A stretch of DNA of 64,000 nucleotides from Clostridium estertheticum (GTDB lineage: Bacteria; Bacillota; Clostridia; Clostridiales; Clostridiaceae): assembly GCF_011065935.2 (NCBI RefSeq), contig NZ_JAAMNH020000001.1, forward strand, positions 3,865,001 through 3,929,000. The letters are read 5' to 3'. The number at the start of each line of letters is the position of its first letter. The stretch's first letter is position 1. Below the pieces are notes generated by a model, which was not told the DNA's origin, ran no database searches, and saw only the letters and a list, made by a program, of their open reading frames with translations. Both the position numbers and the translations under genes were made by a program. Shown here in pieces: positions 23,553 through 32,630 of this stretch.

Positions 23553-24630
23553 TGTTTTTCTTCCTTTCTAGCATATCTATAAATGCTTCTATTCTAGTAA
23601 TATATCCTGCCTCTCCAGTCATTTCATCTACTACCAAAGTCATTATAGGAAAATCCTTGTCATTTGAAATTGCAGGCAAAATAGCTTTTGATACAATTTC
23701 TGGCATACATCCCATAGGGAAAATTTGAATTGCCCCATCAAAATTCTCTTTTTCTGCAAGTAGAACTTCCCCTATACATTCTCTAGCGTGCCCACCAATA
23801 TAATACGGAAGATATTCTCTAGAGGCCATTCTTATGTCAATTGAGTTAATCTTAAGTGGGCTAAGTACTGCATCTTTAACCCACCAACTTGGAGTAAGCA
23901 TTCTTTTAGTTGATACACCATAATCCATAAGTTTATCTTCTATATAAAGATTAGAAAATGGTTCGATTACAGTATAAATTTCACCAATAATTGCAATCTT
24001 CACTGGTGACTTATGTTCATTAATAGGAATAGCTCTAATTTTTTTCATATATCCTTTTAGGATATTTACCATGTCAGATGGTGTAATTGCTTTTGCAGCA
24101 TTAATTTTACATTCTTTTAAAAGTCTCTTGAATTCTCCTTTGTTTACTTCATATCCCGTTAAATAATTTGCTGCAGTTTCGATTTTTTCTATTATCTCAA
24201 TTACATCATAGGCTGTCTTTAGAGCTCTAATTTTTTGGACCTTACCTTTTGTGCTATTATTTGAAATCTTCGATAGACGATTTAACAATTCCTTTTTTCC
24301 TATGTCAAAAGGGCTATCAACTACAATAAAAGTTAGATTGTGCCCTATTTTCTTTAGAGCATTAATCTGTAATTCACAGTACTCACCAAATCTACAAGGC
24401 CCACAGCTACCAGGAAGAATTATGGTATCTGCTCCCATCTCAATGCTCTGCAAATAATTACCCATCATAATTTTATAAGGTAAGCACATTTCTTCTGGAG
24501 AGAATTTTGAACCTAGCTCTAACGCCTCATTGCTACTAAAAGGTGGAATTATGCATTCTATTCCCAGTCCATCAAATAGTGCTTTAGCTGCAAGATGTGT
24601 GTTGCCTAAATGTGGAAATGTTATTTTCAT
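23533..24630 (-). CDS. DUF2229-type activase-associated protein (paralogue 2)
   Basis: From the ATG at 24630 (GAAAGGA upstream) the product is 365 residues; a TTG at 24648 would add six. It belongs to the CoA-dehydratase activase-associated family: KFSPEEMCLPYKIMMGNY, ILPGSCGPCRFGEYC, IIGEIYTVIEPFSN, FPMGCMPEIVSKAI and DEMTGEAGYITRIEAFIDML. Conserved Cys residues suggest an Fe-S site. In many genomes this domain is fused to the BadF-type ATPase in one very large protein; here the parts are separate. It overlaps the upstream gene by 47 bp and the ATPase gene by 20 bp, implying coupled translation. Confidence 0.82.
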   Translation of the reverse strand: MKITFPHLGNTHLAAKALFDGLGIECIIPPFSSNEALELGSKFSPEEMCLPYKIMMGNYLQSIEMGADTIILPGSCGPCRFGEYCELQINALKKIGHNLTFIVVDSPFDIGKKELLNRLSKISNNSTKGKVQKIRALKTAYDVIEIIEKIETAANYLTGYEVNKGEFKRLLKECKINAAKAITPSDMVNILKGYMKKIRAIPINEHKSPVKIAIIGEIYTVIEPFSNLYIEDKLMDYGVSTKRMLTPSWWVKDAVLSPLKINSIDIRMASREYLPYYIGGHARECIGEVLLAEKENFDGAIQIFPMGCMPEIVSKAILPAISNDKDFPIMTLVVDEMTGEAGYITRIEAFIDMLERKKNNVLYGS

Positions 24631-25522
24631 TATTCTTTTTCCTTTCAATCATATCGATAAAAGCCTCAATTCTTGTATCCAGACCGCCTTCACCAGTATG
24701 TTCATCAACTTTTAATATAAGTAGTGGAAAATCTCCAATTTTTTCTTTAATAAGCTCAAGTACCACAGAGTCAATTCCACAGGCAAATGAGGATATATAT
24801 ATTGCTCCGGAAGTCTCATTATCTTTTGCTATAGCAGTTGTAAATCCATAAGAATTTGTAGCAAAGGTCCAAAATGGTTTTTTAAAAAGAGCTTTTACTT
24901 CTAACTTAATTCGCTTCTCCTCTACATATTCTTCTGTTATTACCCCCACGCCCATTTCATTTAATTTTTTTACTATATTCATATTAATAAAAGTATCGTA
25001 AATATTATATGGATGACCTACTAGTGCAATAGTTATTTTAAATCCTTCATCTTTAATACCAAATTTAAAATTTCTCTGCTCTTCTAATGCACTGTTAAAT
25101 GCACCTCTTATTTTACTAGTATCCTTCGTAATCATCCTCCCAAGTCTTTTGCACCAAGTATATAATTCCTTGTCACTGGTGGCATATATAGGTTCTGTCA
25201 TAAGCTTTGGCATATTTGGAATGCTATATATTATCATTTCCGGAAGCCCACAAAACTTGGGACATATAAATTCCCGCGGGCGCACCCTCATAATTCTAGG
25301 TATTATTAATAAATCACATTTGTCCTTTATATCCATTATATGTCCATGAAATATCTTTATAGGCAAACAAGCCTCGTCAACACAGCATTTAACTCCTGCA
25401 TTTAAAATATCCTTATTTGTATCCGCAGATGTAATTACTTCTGCACCGAGTTCAATTAAAAATCTTTCTATAAAAAGGTGGTATTTATAATATAGTAAGC
25501 CTTTTGGGACACCAACTTTCAT
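24584..25522 (-). CDS. DUF2229-type activase-associated protein (paralogue 1)
   Basis: This 312-residue protein is homologous to its downstream neighbour: MKVGVPKGLLYYKYHLFIER, VDEACLPIKIFHGH, IPRIMRVRPREFICPKFCG, ALVGHPYNIYDTFINM, SFACGIDSVVLELI and DEHTGEGGLDTRIEAFIDMI. Conserved Cys residues recur at equivalent places. It is the first gene of the operon; the ATG follows AAGGAGG. The three proteins probably form one complex equivalent to the giant fused activases, delivering electrons at low potential to an unknown target. Confidence 0.82.
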   Translation of the reverse strand: MKVGVPKGLLYYKYHLFIERFLIELGAEVITSADTNKDILNAGVKCCVDEACLPIKIFHGHIMDIKDKCDLLIIPRIMRVRPREFICPKFCGLPEMIIYSIPNMPKLMTEPIYATSDKELYTWCKRLGRMITKDTSKIRGAFNSALEEQRNFKFGIKDEGFKITIALVGHPYNIYDTFINMNIVKKLNEMGVGVITEEYVEEKRIKLEVKALFKKPFWTFATNSYGFTTAIAKDNETSGAIYISSFACGIDSVVLELIKEKIGDFPLLILKVDEHTGEGGLDTRIEAFIDMIERKKNNENNISTFRQHTSCS

Positions 25523-25597
25523 AATTTCCTCCTTGTATTCTACTTTTTAGCACTTCTCTATTCTGAACTATTAATGTAAAAAATATTCCTAAAATAT

Positions 25598-25629
25598 AAA
25601 AAACCTGGAACTTAACCTCCAGGTTTTTT
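25598..25629. terminator. Bidirectional intrinsic terminator-like hairpin
   Basis: The 12-bp stem AAAAAACCTGGA/TCCAGGTTTTTT lies 75 bp upstream of the activase operon. It would stop plus-strand readthrough or isolate the two divergent units. Confidence 0.75.
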
Positions 25630-25791
25630 ACATTAATAATCCATTCCAAGTAATTCACCCTACTGTTTAACTTTAACTTTTAAGATAATCTTTTATTTAA
25701 AAATAAAAATATGCTAATATCCACATATTGTGTAATAAAAGATAATTTTGCAACATATTTTATTTACAAGGCAGTAGAAGGAAGTGATTAT

Positions 25792-26277
25792 TTGAGCGTT
25801 AGTATAAAGAAATATATTTCAATTATAATATGTATTTTTTTCTCTTTAACCCTCTATGGATGTAAATATAAATTTAATAAAAATATTTTTATAAAAAATA
25901 AACCAAACACTTATTATTACACTAATTTATTAATGAAGGATTTATCTCTAGAAAAGCCAACAGAGCTTTATGCTCTTTATATGAATTTTTATAAGAAGAA
26001 GGACTTTTCTGTGGGGGATTTATCTACATTCACTGATTTTTTCAAATCATTAAATACTGATAGCTTCATACAAAAGCCAGCTAACCTGACAAATAAACCA
26101 ATATATAAAATATTTTTAACCTTTAGTAAAAATAAATATATTATAAATGTATATAATGAAAATTTAATTTCCATTTATCCCTGGGATGGTGGCTATAGCA
26201 TGGATTACATTGACACAACTAAAATGTACAAAGCTTATAATCTTTATGGACTCTGCAAATACCTTATACCTAAATAA
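25792..26277 (+). CDS. Small lipoprotein of unknown function
   Basis: Starting at the TTG 25792 (AGAAGGAAG upstream; an earlier in-frame ATG at 25711 lacks a ribosome site) the product is 161 residues. A signal peptide with lipobox (SLTLYGCKYKF) predicts a membrane-anchored lipoprotein. The remainder is Tyr/Lys/Asn-rich with conserved-looking ELYALYMNFYKKKDFS and YPWDGGYSMDYID. No family was recognised with confidence; size and pattern recall clostridial lipoproteins of unknown function. A terminator overlaps its stop. Confidence 0.65.
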   Translation: MSVSIKKYISIIICIFFSLTLYGCKYKFNKNIFIKNKPNTYYYTNLLMKDLSLEKPTELYALYMNFYKKKDFSVGDLSTFTDFFKSLNTDSFIQKPANLTNKPIYKIFLTFSKNKYIINVYNENLISIYPWDGGYSMDYIDTTKMYKAYNLYGLCKYLIPK

Positions 26278-26293
26278 GGTATTTGTTTTTTTT
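26256..26293 (+). terminator. Intrinsic terminator overlapping the lipoprotein stop
   Basis: The 11-bp stem CAAATACCTTA/TAAGGTATTTG is followed by eight T residues. Confidence 0.85.
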
Positions 26294-26384
26294 CTAGGAT
26301 AATTGCATTATCCTCTATAAATAATCACATTATAAGTATATAATTTTGAATATAGATAATGCACATACAAATAAACAAAAATCC

Positions 26385-26407
26385 CATAACAATTGATAAT
26401 TGTTATG
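26385..26407 (+). promoter_or_regulatory. Operator-like palindrome before the giant fusion gene
   Basis: CATAACAATT and AATTGTTATG are perfect reverse complements separated by GAT, 17 bases before the ribosome site GAGGAGG (26424-26430). The position fits a repressor site or a 5'-UTR hairpin. No regulator gene is adjacent. Confidence 0.55.
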
Positions 26408-26436
26408 TACAGAATATAACTACGAGGAGGTCATGC

Positions 26437-29400
26437 ATGCAAGCTATAGATTTTAAAGAGATTAATCAAAAAATATCCAGAAAATTATTAAGCCCAAAAT
26501 ATTTGAAAACCCATGGTATCCCAAAAACTCTTGTAGAAAATTTTTTATCCAGCTCATGCTACATAGAAAACTTAAAAATTATGATAGAATGCGCGGATTT
26601 TACATGTACACGTACTCTTTTAATCTGTGAACAGGTTATGAGTGAGCTGTGCAATGATATATTACCTAAAGACATGCTGAGGTACTTATATAATTTTGCA
26701 TTAAACAAGTCCTTTCCAGAGGCCGTAACCATGGTGCTGGGTAATAATCTAGAAACCGCCTCTGAACTATACCTAGCAGTTCTTAGAATTGTATGTAATG
26801 TACAAAAAAATTGTAGTGATAACACTTGGCAAAGTAACTACGCCATGAATTTTTTGCTGGAGGAAGAAATAGAGAATTTAGAAAATGACGATGAATATGT
26901 AAAATTTATTAAAGCTTTCAGGAAAGATTACGTCTATGAAATGATGAAACTAAATGGCGAGGTTTTTAAATATAATACTCTTGATCATATTTGTGGAGTA
27001 CACTATCTTTCATTGCATCTCGCAAGGCAACTTAAGGACAAGAATGTTAAAATAGATTTAGGGAGAGTATCAGGAGCTGCTGCTGGGCATGATGTTGGAA
27101 AATATGGTTGCTTCGGTGATGATCTTAAAAGAGTTCCTCATTTACATTACTATTATACAGATCAATGGTTTAAAAAACATTGTATAAATTATATTAGAAA
27201 TATTGCAATAAATCATTCTACTTGGGATTTAGAGCTTGAAAATCTTTCACTGGAATCGCTAATATTAATATATTCTGACTTTAGAGTTAAAAATCTTGAA
27301 ACAAGCGAAGGTCCCACCATGAACATATTTTCCTTAGATAAATCCTTCAAGGTTATACTTGATAAATTAGAAAATGTGGATGAAAAAAAAGAAAAAAGAT
27401 ATAGAAGGGTATATGCTAAACTAAAAGATTTTGAAGATTATTTAGTCAGTATTGGCATCAACACGTCTCTAGAGAAAACGAAAAATCCGGAGATTCAGAA
27501 AACTCCAATCTATTCTTTGATGCAAGGACCTGATATAGTTCAAAACCTTAAATATCTTTCTATAAACCATAATATTAACTTAATGCATACCCTGCGTGAT
27601 GAATTTTCTTTAGATGAAATATTAGAACAGGCTAGAAGTGAAAAAGACTGGAAAAATTTAAGACAATATATAATGGTATTTGAAGAATACTCTACCTATT
27701 TAACTCAAAAACAAAAGCTACAGACTATGAAGTTTCTCTATGATAATCTGACCCATCCTGAGGACGATATCAGACGTCTTTGTGCTCAGCTTATTGGATT
27801 ACTTATAGCTATTTTTGATGAGGATTATAATAAGGAAATTCCCAAAAATGTAGATATAGAAAGCCCCAATATATCAAGTTCAGATTTATTTGTGGAATAC
27901 TTAAACCTGCTACTTTATCCAAGTCACAAAATGATTATAGGTCATAGAACTTGGATGGGTTATAGCACTAAAATTATGGTTAACGCACTATTTAAAAATT
28001 GCAGAAAAAGCATGCTTATCTCCTACAGAAATATTATTCTTAAGTATTATGATGTATCACGTCCTAGTAATACAGAAACTCAATTGTTTTTATTAGAGAC
28101 CGCAAAATATATTCCCATGGAACCATATGATGACAACTTGTCCACATTGTTTAAATATGTGATTTTAATGACAAACAAAAGAAGCAGTATTTTAAGACTT
28201 TCTGCCTTAGAAGTTATAAACTGCTTAATAATTAAGCTCCCAAAATTTAACTATTTAAAAGAAAATTTAATAGGTCAGTTTGCCAGTTACTACACTAAAA
28301 GTAAAATTCCCGCAGAAAATTTACTTAAACTTAGAATTTTTACTTTACTTAATATAAAAGCCTCTATTCCTATTTTTCAAGACTTCTGCGAGCAAGATTA
28401 CGCAAAAATACCTGACATATTTTTAAGCAATTTAAAAACAGCAACCGATTGGATAAAAAAGAAAAACCAAATTGATTTATTATTAAATTATACTATAAAT
28501 AAAGCCCCTTCAACAGGCCTTCACACAGCTATTCATTTTTGTAATTTGCTTAAAGTAAGTGCTGTAGAAAGTGTTCGTAATAGGGCAGGGATCTCCATAC
28601 TTAAAATTATGCCAACACTTACACTACCTGAACGAAATGAAATTTCAGTAGAACTTCTTCGAGCACTAGAAATAGAAGGGCATAGATTTACTGAGTATAT
28701 TCCGCCCTATCTAGGTGAAATACTTCTTTGGCTACAACCTGTGGAGTTAAATGAAATTATTGATGATTTGAAAATCAAAATAAAAATATCCAATGAAAAT
28801 GTAAAACCTCTTTTTCTTAAGACTCTAGGTGTGTGCTTAGCTAATTATCCTAAGTATAAAAATAGATTTATTGAAAAGTCAGAGGATTATAATAATCGCC
28901 TATTAAATATACTTGGTATACTTTTAAACGGCCTAGCTGATTACAAAACAAAAGTTAAGCAAGCTGCTATAAGTACTTTTGGGAAAGATGTTTTTGGTTC
29001 TAAACTCCTATCTTTAGAGGAAAAAATTATTATATTTAAATTGTCTGCAAAAAAAATTCTTACATTAATTACAGAGGATGACACAGAAAAATTACTTTTC
29101 CTTACAAATTCCGCAGCACTGAATCATATATATAGATTTATATCAGATTTTAGCTTTTTTATAGGAGAAATCAATATACCTATTCCCTCAAAAACAGCTT
29201 TTTTCCCAGGTACCTTTGACCCATTTTCCCTTAGTCATAAAAATATTGCAAAATCAATTAGAAATATGGGTTTTGAAGTTTATTTATCTGTGGATGAGTT
29301 TTCTTGGTCAAAGAAAACCTTGCCAAATTTACTTCGTAAAAATTTGCTAAGTATGTCCATTGCAGATGAATTAAATATTTTTATTTATCCAGAAAACTTT

Positions 29401-31299
29401 CCAACAAATATTTCTAATCCAGAGGATTTGAAAGAGTTAAAGAAAAACTTTAGTGAATCTCAGGTTTATTTTGTTGCTGGTAGTGATGTTATATTAAATG
29501 CTACCTGCTATAAAAAACCTATAACTGAATTCTCTATACACAATTTTCCACATATAATTTTTGAGCGTGGAAAAAGCAAACAATTAGATGAGGCTACGAA
29601 AAAAATCCTTGGAGAAATTAAATTGATAAATCTCCCTTCTAGTTATGCTAGCATTAGCTCTAGTCAAATAAGGAATTATATTGACGATAATCGTGATATT
29701 TCAAGTTTAATCGATCCACTAGTTCAGCAGTATATTTATGAAAATGGTTTTTATCAAAGAGAGCCACAAGATAAGCTTTCACTGGCATACCCTCATATAG
29801 ATATTGAATTTGCTGAAGAGTTTACTGAAGCTTTCATAAAAAAACTTTCTAATTCCTGTGATGACAAAGAACTTGTTTTCCAAATTTTAACTGAACTTTC
29901 GAAAAAAATAGCCCCAAAACTTGTAATAATTAAAAATATTCAAACCCATGAAATTCTAGGTTTTGCATCAATGCATTGGATTCGTTCAAATATTTTATAC
30001 AGTGAATTGTATGATGATAAATTATCAAGATATGTTCGTGAAAATGCCTCTGGTAGAATTATTCTTATTGACCTAATGTATATAAACAATAAGGAAAAGA
30101 ATAAAGAAAAGAATAAAATATTGGAACAAATACTTATTACAGAATCTTTAGCTTATGCATTATCTAAAGACTATGAATATGCAATTTTTAAGCCAATATT
30201 GCAAGAATTATATGCTCCTTCTTTAATAGAACTTCTATATTTGCATGGTTTTAAAAAAGTTGACACTACGGATCCTAGTTTAACGGCACTTGTGATAGAT
30301 ATGAATAACCCTTGCGTATTAAACTTAGATTTAGAAAATATTCTTAAGGAACCCTTTAGAAGCAGTGCAAGAGTAAAGCAAGTTATTTGTAGTACAAGAA
30401 AGAGTTTGCAGAAAGCTATTTCTAATTTGTATCCTGGTGAACTGGTATTATCCTTTGATAGTGATGTACTTCATCAGCAAATGATAAAAAAGGTTTGCAG
30501 TGAGAATAATGTTCCAATTAAAATGAGTCACACTAAACAAAATGGCGAAGCAATGTGTGTGCCTTATGGAGATATTCTTGATAGGTATATAGTTCCCAAT
30601 ACCGTTACTAAATCACTGCATACAGAAAAGTTTTTTAGGCCTGACATTAAAAAATTTCACATTGGAGAATTTCCTTATTACTTAAACCTTGAGCATCAAA
30701 TTAAAATGATAAAGTCTTTTAATAGACCTGTAATACTGGTAGATAATATACTTCATAAAGGTTATAGGATGAAAGCTTTAGATCCTCTCTTAAAAAAGGA
30801 GGCGGTAAATGTGAAAAAAATCATTGCTGGTATCCTATCAGGACGGGGAAAAGATCTAATGGATATGCAACACCGCGATGTTGATAGTGTTTACTTTATA
30901 CCCAAGCTTAAAATTTGGTTTAATGAGAATACACTATATCCCTTCATAGGTGGAGATGCGCTTTGGAGAGGCAGTTATCCAAAAAGGAACTTGCTTCCGT
31001 CCATTAATTTAATACTTCCCTATACTTATCCTGTTTTTATAAAAAATGCGATGCCTAAAAGCCTTTATGAATTATCAAGAGTGTGTATTGAAAATTCTAT
31101 AGAGCTTTTAAGAGTTTTAGAAAATGAATATCATATTTTATATACTCGTAATTTAACTTTAGCTTCCTTAGGTGAAGTGTTTACTATTCCACGTTGTCCT
31201 GATATTGGACGCGATATGCAATATGATTTAAATATATCTCCCTCCCATTACCTAGAAAATGATTTACAACAATTAGGTAGATTAGATAATTTATTATAA
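26437..31299 (+). CDS. Giant multidomain protein: HD hydrolase, helical repeats, nucleotidyltransferase, GNAT-like and PRTase-like domains
   Basis: With the ATG at 26437 (GAGGAGG at 26424-26430; an earlier in-frame ATG at 26359 is poor) the product is about 1620 residues with no signal peptide. Domains seen: a metal-dependent HD hydrolase (about 175-300: LDHICGVHYLSLHLARQL, AAGHDVGKYG, AINHSTWD); a long helical, probably HEAT-like stretch (about 300-900); a nicotinate-nucleotide adenylyltransferase-like domain (about 920-1100: FFPGTFDPFSLSHKNIA, YFVAGSDV, SISSSQIRNYI); a GNAT-like region (about 1125-1310: HEILGFASMHW); and a phosphoribosyltransferase-like end (about 1330-1620: VILVDNILHKGYRMKALDPL resembling a PRPP loop). 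It leads a three-gene operon with a dehydrogenase-like and an FMN-reductase-like protein. The overall reaction is unknown; the parts suggest nucleotide or cofactor chemistry. Confidence 0.8.
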   Translation: MQAIDFKEINQKISRKLLSPKYLKTHGIPKTLVENFLSSSCYIENLKIMIECADFTCTRTLLICEQVMSELCNDILPKDMLRYLYNFALNKSFPEAVTMVLGNNLETASELYLAVLRIVCNVQKNCSDNTWQSNYAMNFLLEEEIENLENDDEYVKFIKAFRKDYVYEMMKLNGEVFKYNTLDHICGVHYLSLHLARQLKDKNVKIDLGRVSGAAAGHDVGKYGCFGDDLKRVPHLHYYYTDQWFKKHCINYIRNIAINHSTWDLELENLSLESLILIYSDFRVKNLETSEGPTMNIFSLDKSFKVILDKLENVDEKKEKRYRRVYAKLKDFEDYLVSIGINTSLEKTKNPEIQKTPIYSLMQGPDIVQNLKYLSINHNINLMHTLRDEFSLDEILEQARSEKDWKNLRQYIMVFEEYSTYLTQKQKLQTMKFLYDNLTHPEDDIRRLCAQLIGLLIAIFDEDYNKEIPKNVDIESPNISSSDLFVEYLNLLLYPSHKMIIGHRTWMGYSTKIMVNALFKNCRKSMLISYRNIILKYYDVSRPSNTETQLFLLETAKYIPMEPYDDNLSTLFKYVILMTNKRSSILRLSALEVINCLIIKLPKFNYLKENLIGQFASYYTKSKIPAENLLKLRIFTLLNIKASIPIFQDFCEQDYAKIPDIFLSNLKTATDWIKKKNQIDLLLNYTINKAPSTGLHTAIHFCNLLKVSAVESVRNRAGISILKIMPTLTLPERNEISVELLRALEIEGHRFTEYIPPYLGEILLWLQPVELNEIIDDLKIKIKISNENVKPLFLKTLGVCLANYPKYKNRFIEKSEDYNNRLLNILGILLNGLADYKTKVKQAAISTFGKDVFGSKLLSLEEKIIIFKLSAKKILTLITEDDTEKLLFLTNSAALNHIYRFISDFSFFIGEINIPIPSKTAFFPGTFDPFSLSHKNIAKSIRNMGFEVYLSVDEFSWSKKTLPNLLRKNLLSMSIADELNIFIYPENFPTNISNPEDLKELKKNFSESQVYFVAGSDVILNATCYKKPITEFSIHNFPHIIFERGKSKQLDEATKKILGEIKLINLPSSYASISSSQIRNYIDDNRDISSLIDPLVQQYIYENGFYQREPQDKLSLAYPHIDIEFAEEFTEAFIKKLSNSCDDKELVFQILTELSKKIAPKLVIIKNIQTHEILGFASMHWIRSNILYSELYDDKLSRYVRENASGRIILIDLMYINNKEKNKEKNKILEQILITESLAYALSKDYEYAIFKPILQELYAPSLIELLYLHGFKKVDTTDPSLTALVIDMNNPCVLNLDLENILKEPFRSSARVKQVICSTRKSLQKAISNLYPGELVLSFDSDVLHQQMIKKVCSENNVPIKMSHTKQNGEAMCVPYGDILDRYIVPNTVTKSLHTEKFFRPDIKKFHIGEFPYYLNLEHQIKMIKSFNRPVILVDNILHKGYRMKALDPLLKKEAVNVKKIIAGILSGRGKDLMDMQHRDVDSVYFIPKLKIWFNENTLYPFIGGDALWRGSYPKRNLLPSINLILPYTYPVFIKNAMPKSLYELSRVCIENSIELLRVLENEYHILYTRNLTLASLGEVFTIPRCPDIGRDMQYDLNISPSHYLENDLQQLGRLDNLL

Positions 31300-31343
31300 A
31301 ATATTGTGATAAACATAAGAATAAATAAAAAGAGGTGCTTAAA

Positions 31344-32588
31344 ATGTTTTACTATATATGTCATGAGAAACTATTGATATCAAAGGAAGAATATCCGATT
31401 CAAGAGGAAATATCTGAGAGTGAAGCAGAAAAATATATTGGCATGATATATGCTCTTAATAAACTTAGCCCAGAACGTGGTCGCAGGAGTTTTTCTGTTT
31501 CCCATGAGAATTTTCTCTTTTTAAAAGAAGAAAATCTGAATTTACTTGTGAAGCCTGTAGCGCAGGCTTTAGGCCTTCCTCAGTGGCTAAAAACCGCTAT
31601 TGAAAGTAATCGCGTTACATCTTTGAATACTATGTATCCTAATTGGGAACAGGTGTTAACCTATCATCAGCCTATTAAATGGAGAATAAATGTGGTAGGA
31701 CTAGGTGATGTTGGTGGCACTTTGCTTACAGGTCTAAAACTTTTAGGTGTGGATAAGATTCAAAGTCTAGGTCTTTATGATAGAGATATAAATCGCAATG
31801 AACGCTACAAATATGAACTTAGTCAAATCCTTTCAGCAGACATGCATGAGTCTTCTATAAAAATAATCTCCTTAAAAGAGGAGGAAGTATTTGACTGCGA
31901 TATGTTTGTATTTTGCGTATCCGTTGGAGTTCCTGAGGTTGGAAGTGAGTCTACAGATGTTCGACTAGTACAGTTTGAGGGCAATGCTAAAATTATTGGG
32001 CACTATGCCACCCTTGCAAGAGAAAATAACTTCAAGGGGATATTTGCTGTAGTATCAGATCCAGTGGATTTACTTTGCAAAAGTGCATATATTGAAAGCA
32101 ATAAAGGCAGTGATGGTAATATGGACTTTATGGGCCTTGCTCCAGAACAAATTAGAGGATATGGCTTAGGGGTTATGAACGCTAGAGCCTGCTATTACGC
32201 CTCACAGCAAGATGCTACGAAACATTATATGAATGAAGGTAGAGCTTTTGGTCCCCATGGAGATGGCCTCATCATTGCCGATAGTATTATAAACTACAAT
32301 GAGGTGCTTTCAGATGCACTAACTCATAGCACTAAGACCGCTAACTTAGAAGTTCGTTCTACAGGCTTTAAACCTTATATTGCCCCTGCGCTTTCTTCTG
32401 GTGCACTATCGATACTTGCAACCATTAATTCGAATTGGCACTACAGTGCTACATTTATTGGTGGTACTTTTATGGGTTGTAAGAATAGACTTCTACCTTC
32501 TGGAATTGAGCTTGAAACCTTAGAACTAAATGAAGTACTCTTGCATAAGCTAAATTCAACTTATAAACTTCTTAGTAAATCTCTATGA
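31344..32588 (+). CDS. Rossmann-fold dehydrogenase-like protein (lactate/malate DH-like)
   Basis: The ATG at 31344 has AGAGGTG upstream (a GTG at 31335 overlaps that site); the product is 414 residues. The first ~115 residues are a specific N-terminal domain of unknown fold (YICHEKLLISKEEYPI). An NAD-binding Rossmann domain follows (INVVGLGDVGGTLLTGLKLL; acidic residue after beta-2 in LYDRDINRN, favouring NAD) with VFCVSVGVPEVG, VVSDPVDLLCKSAYI and GRAFGPHGDGLIIADS, resembling LDH/MDH order (the SDPVD segment is like NPVD). The canonical catalytic His-Asp-Arg triad is not clearly identifiable. It lies 45 bp after the giant fusion gene. Confidence 0.72.
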   Translation: MFYYICHEKLLISKEEYPIQEEISESEAEKYIGMIYALNKLSPERGRRSFSVSHENFLFLKEENLNLLVKPVAQALGLPQWLKTAIESNRVTSLNTMYPNWEQVLTYHQPIKWRINVVGLGDVGGTLLTGLKLLGVDKIQSLGLYDRDINRNERYKYELSQILSADMHESSIKIISLKEEEVFDCDMFVFCVSVGVPEVGSESTDVRLVQFEGNAKIIGHYATLARENNFKGIFAVVSDPVDLLCKSAYIESNKGSDGNMDFMGLAPEQIRGYGLGVMNARACYYASQQDATKHYMNEGRAFGPHGDGLIIADSIINYNEVLSDALTHSTKTANLEVRSTGFKPYIAPALSSGALSILATINSNWHYSATFIGGTFMGCKNRLLPSGIELETLELNEVLLHKLNSTYKLLSKSL

Positions 32589-32630
32589 TTTATTTGGTTT
32601 ATTTAAGAAGAATATAGAAAGGGGATTTTT

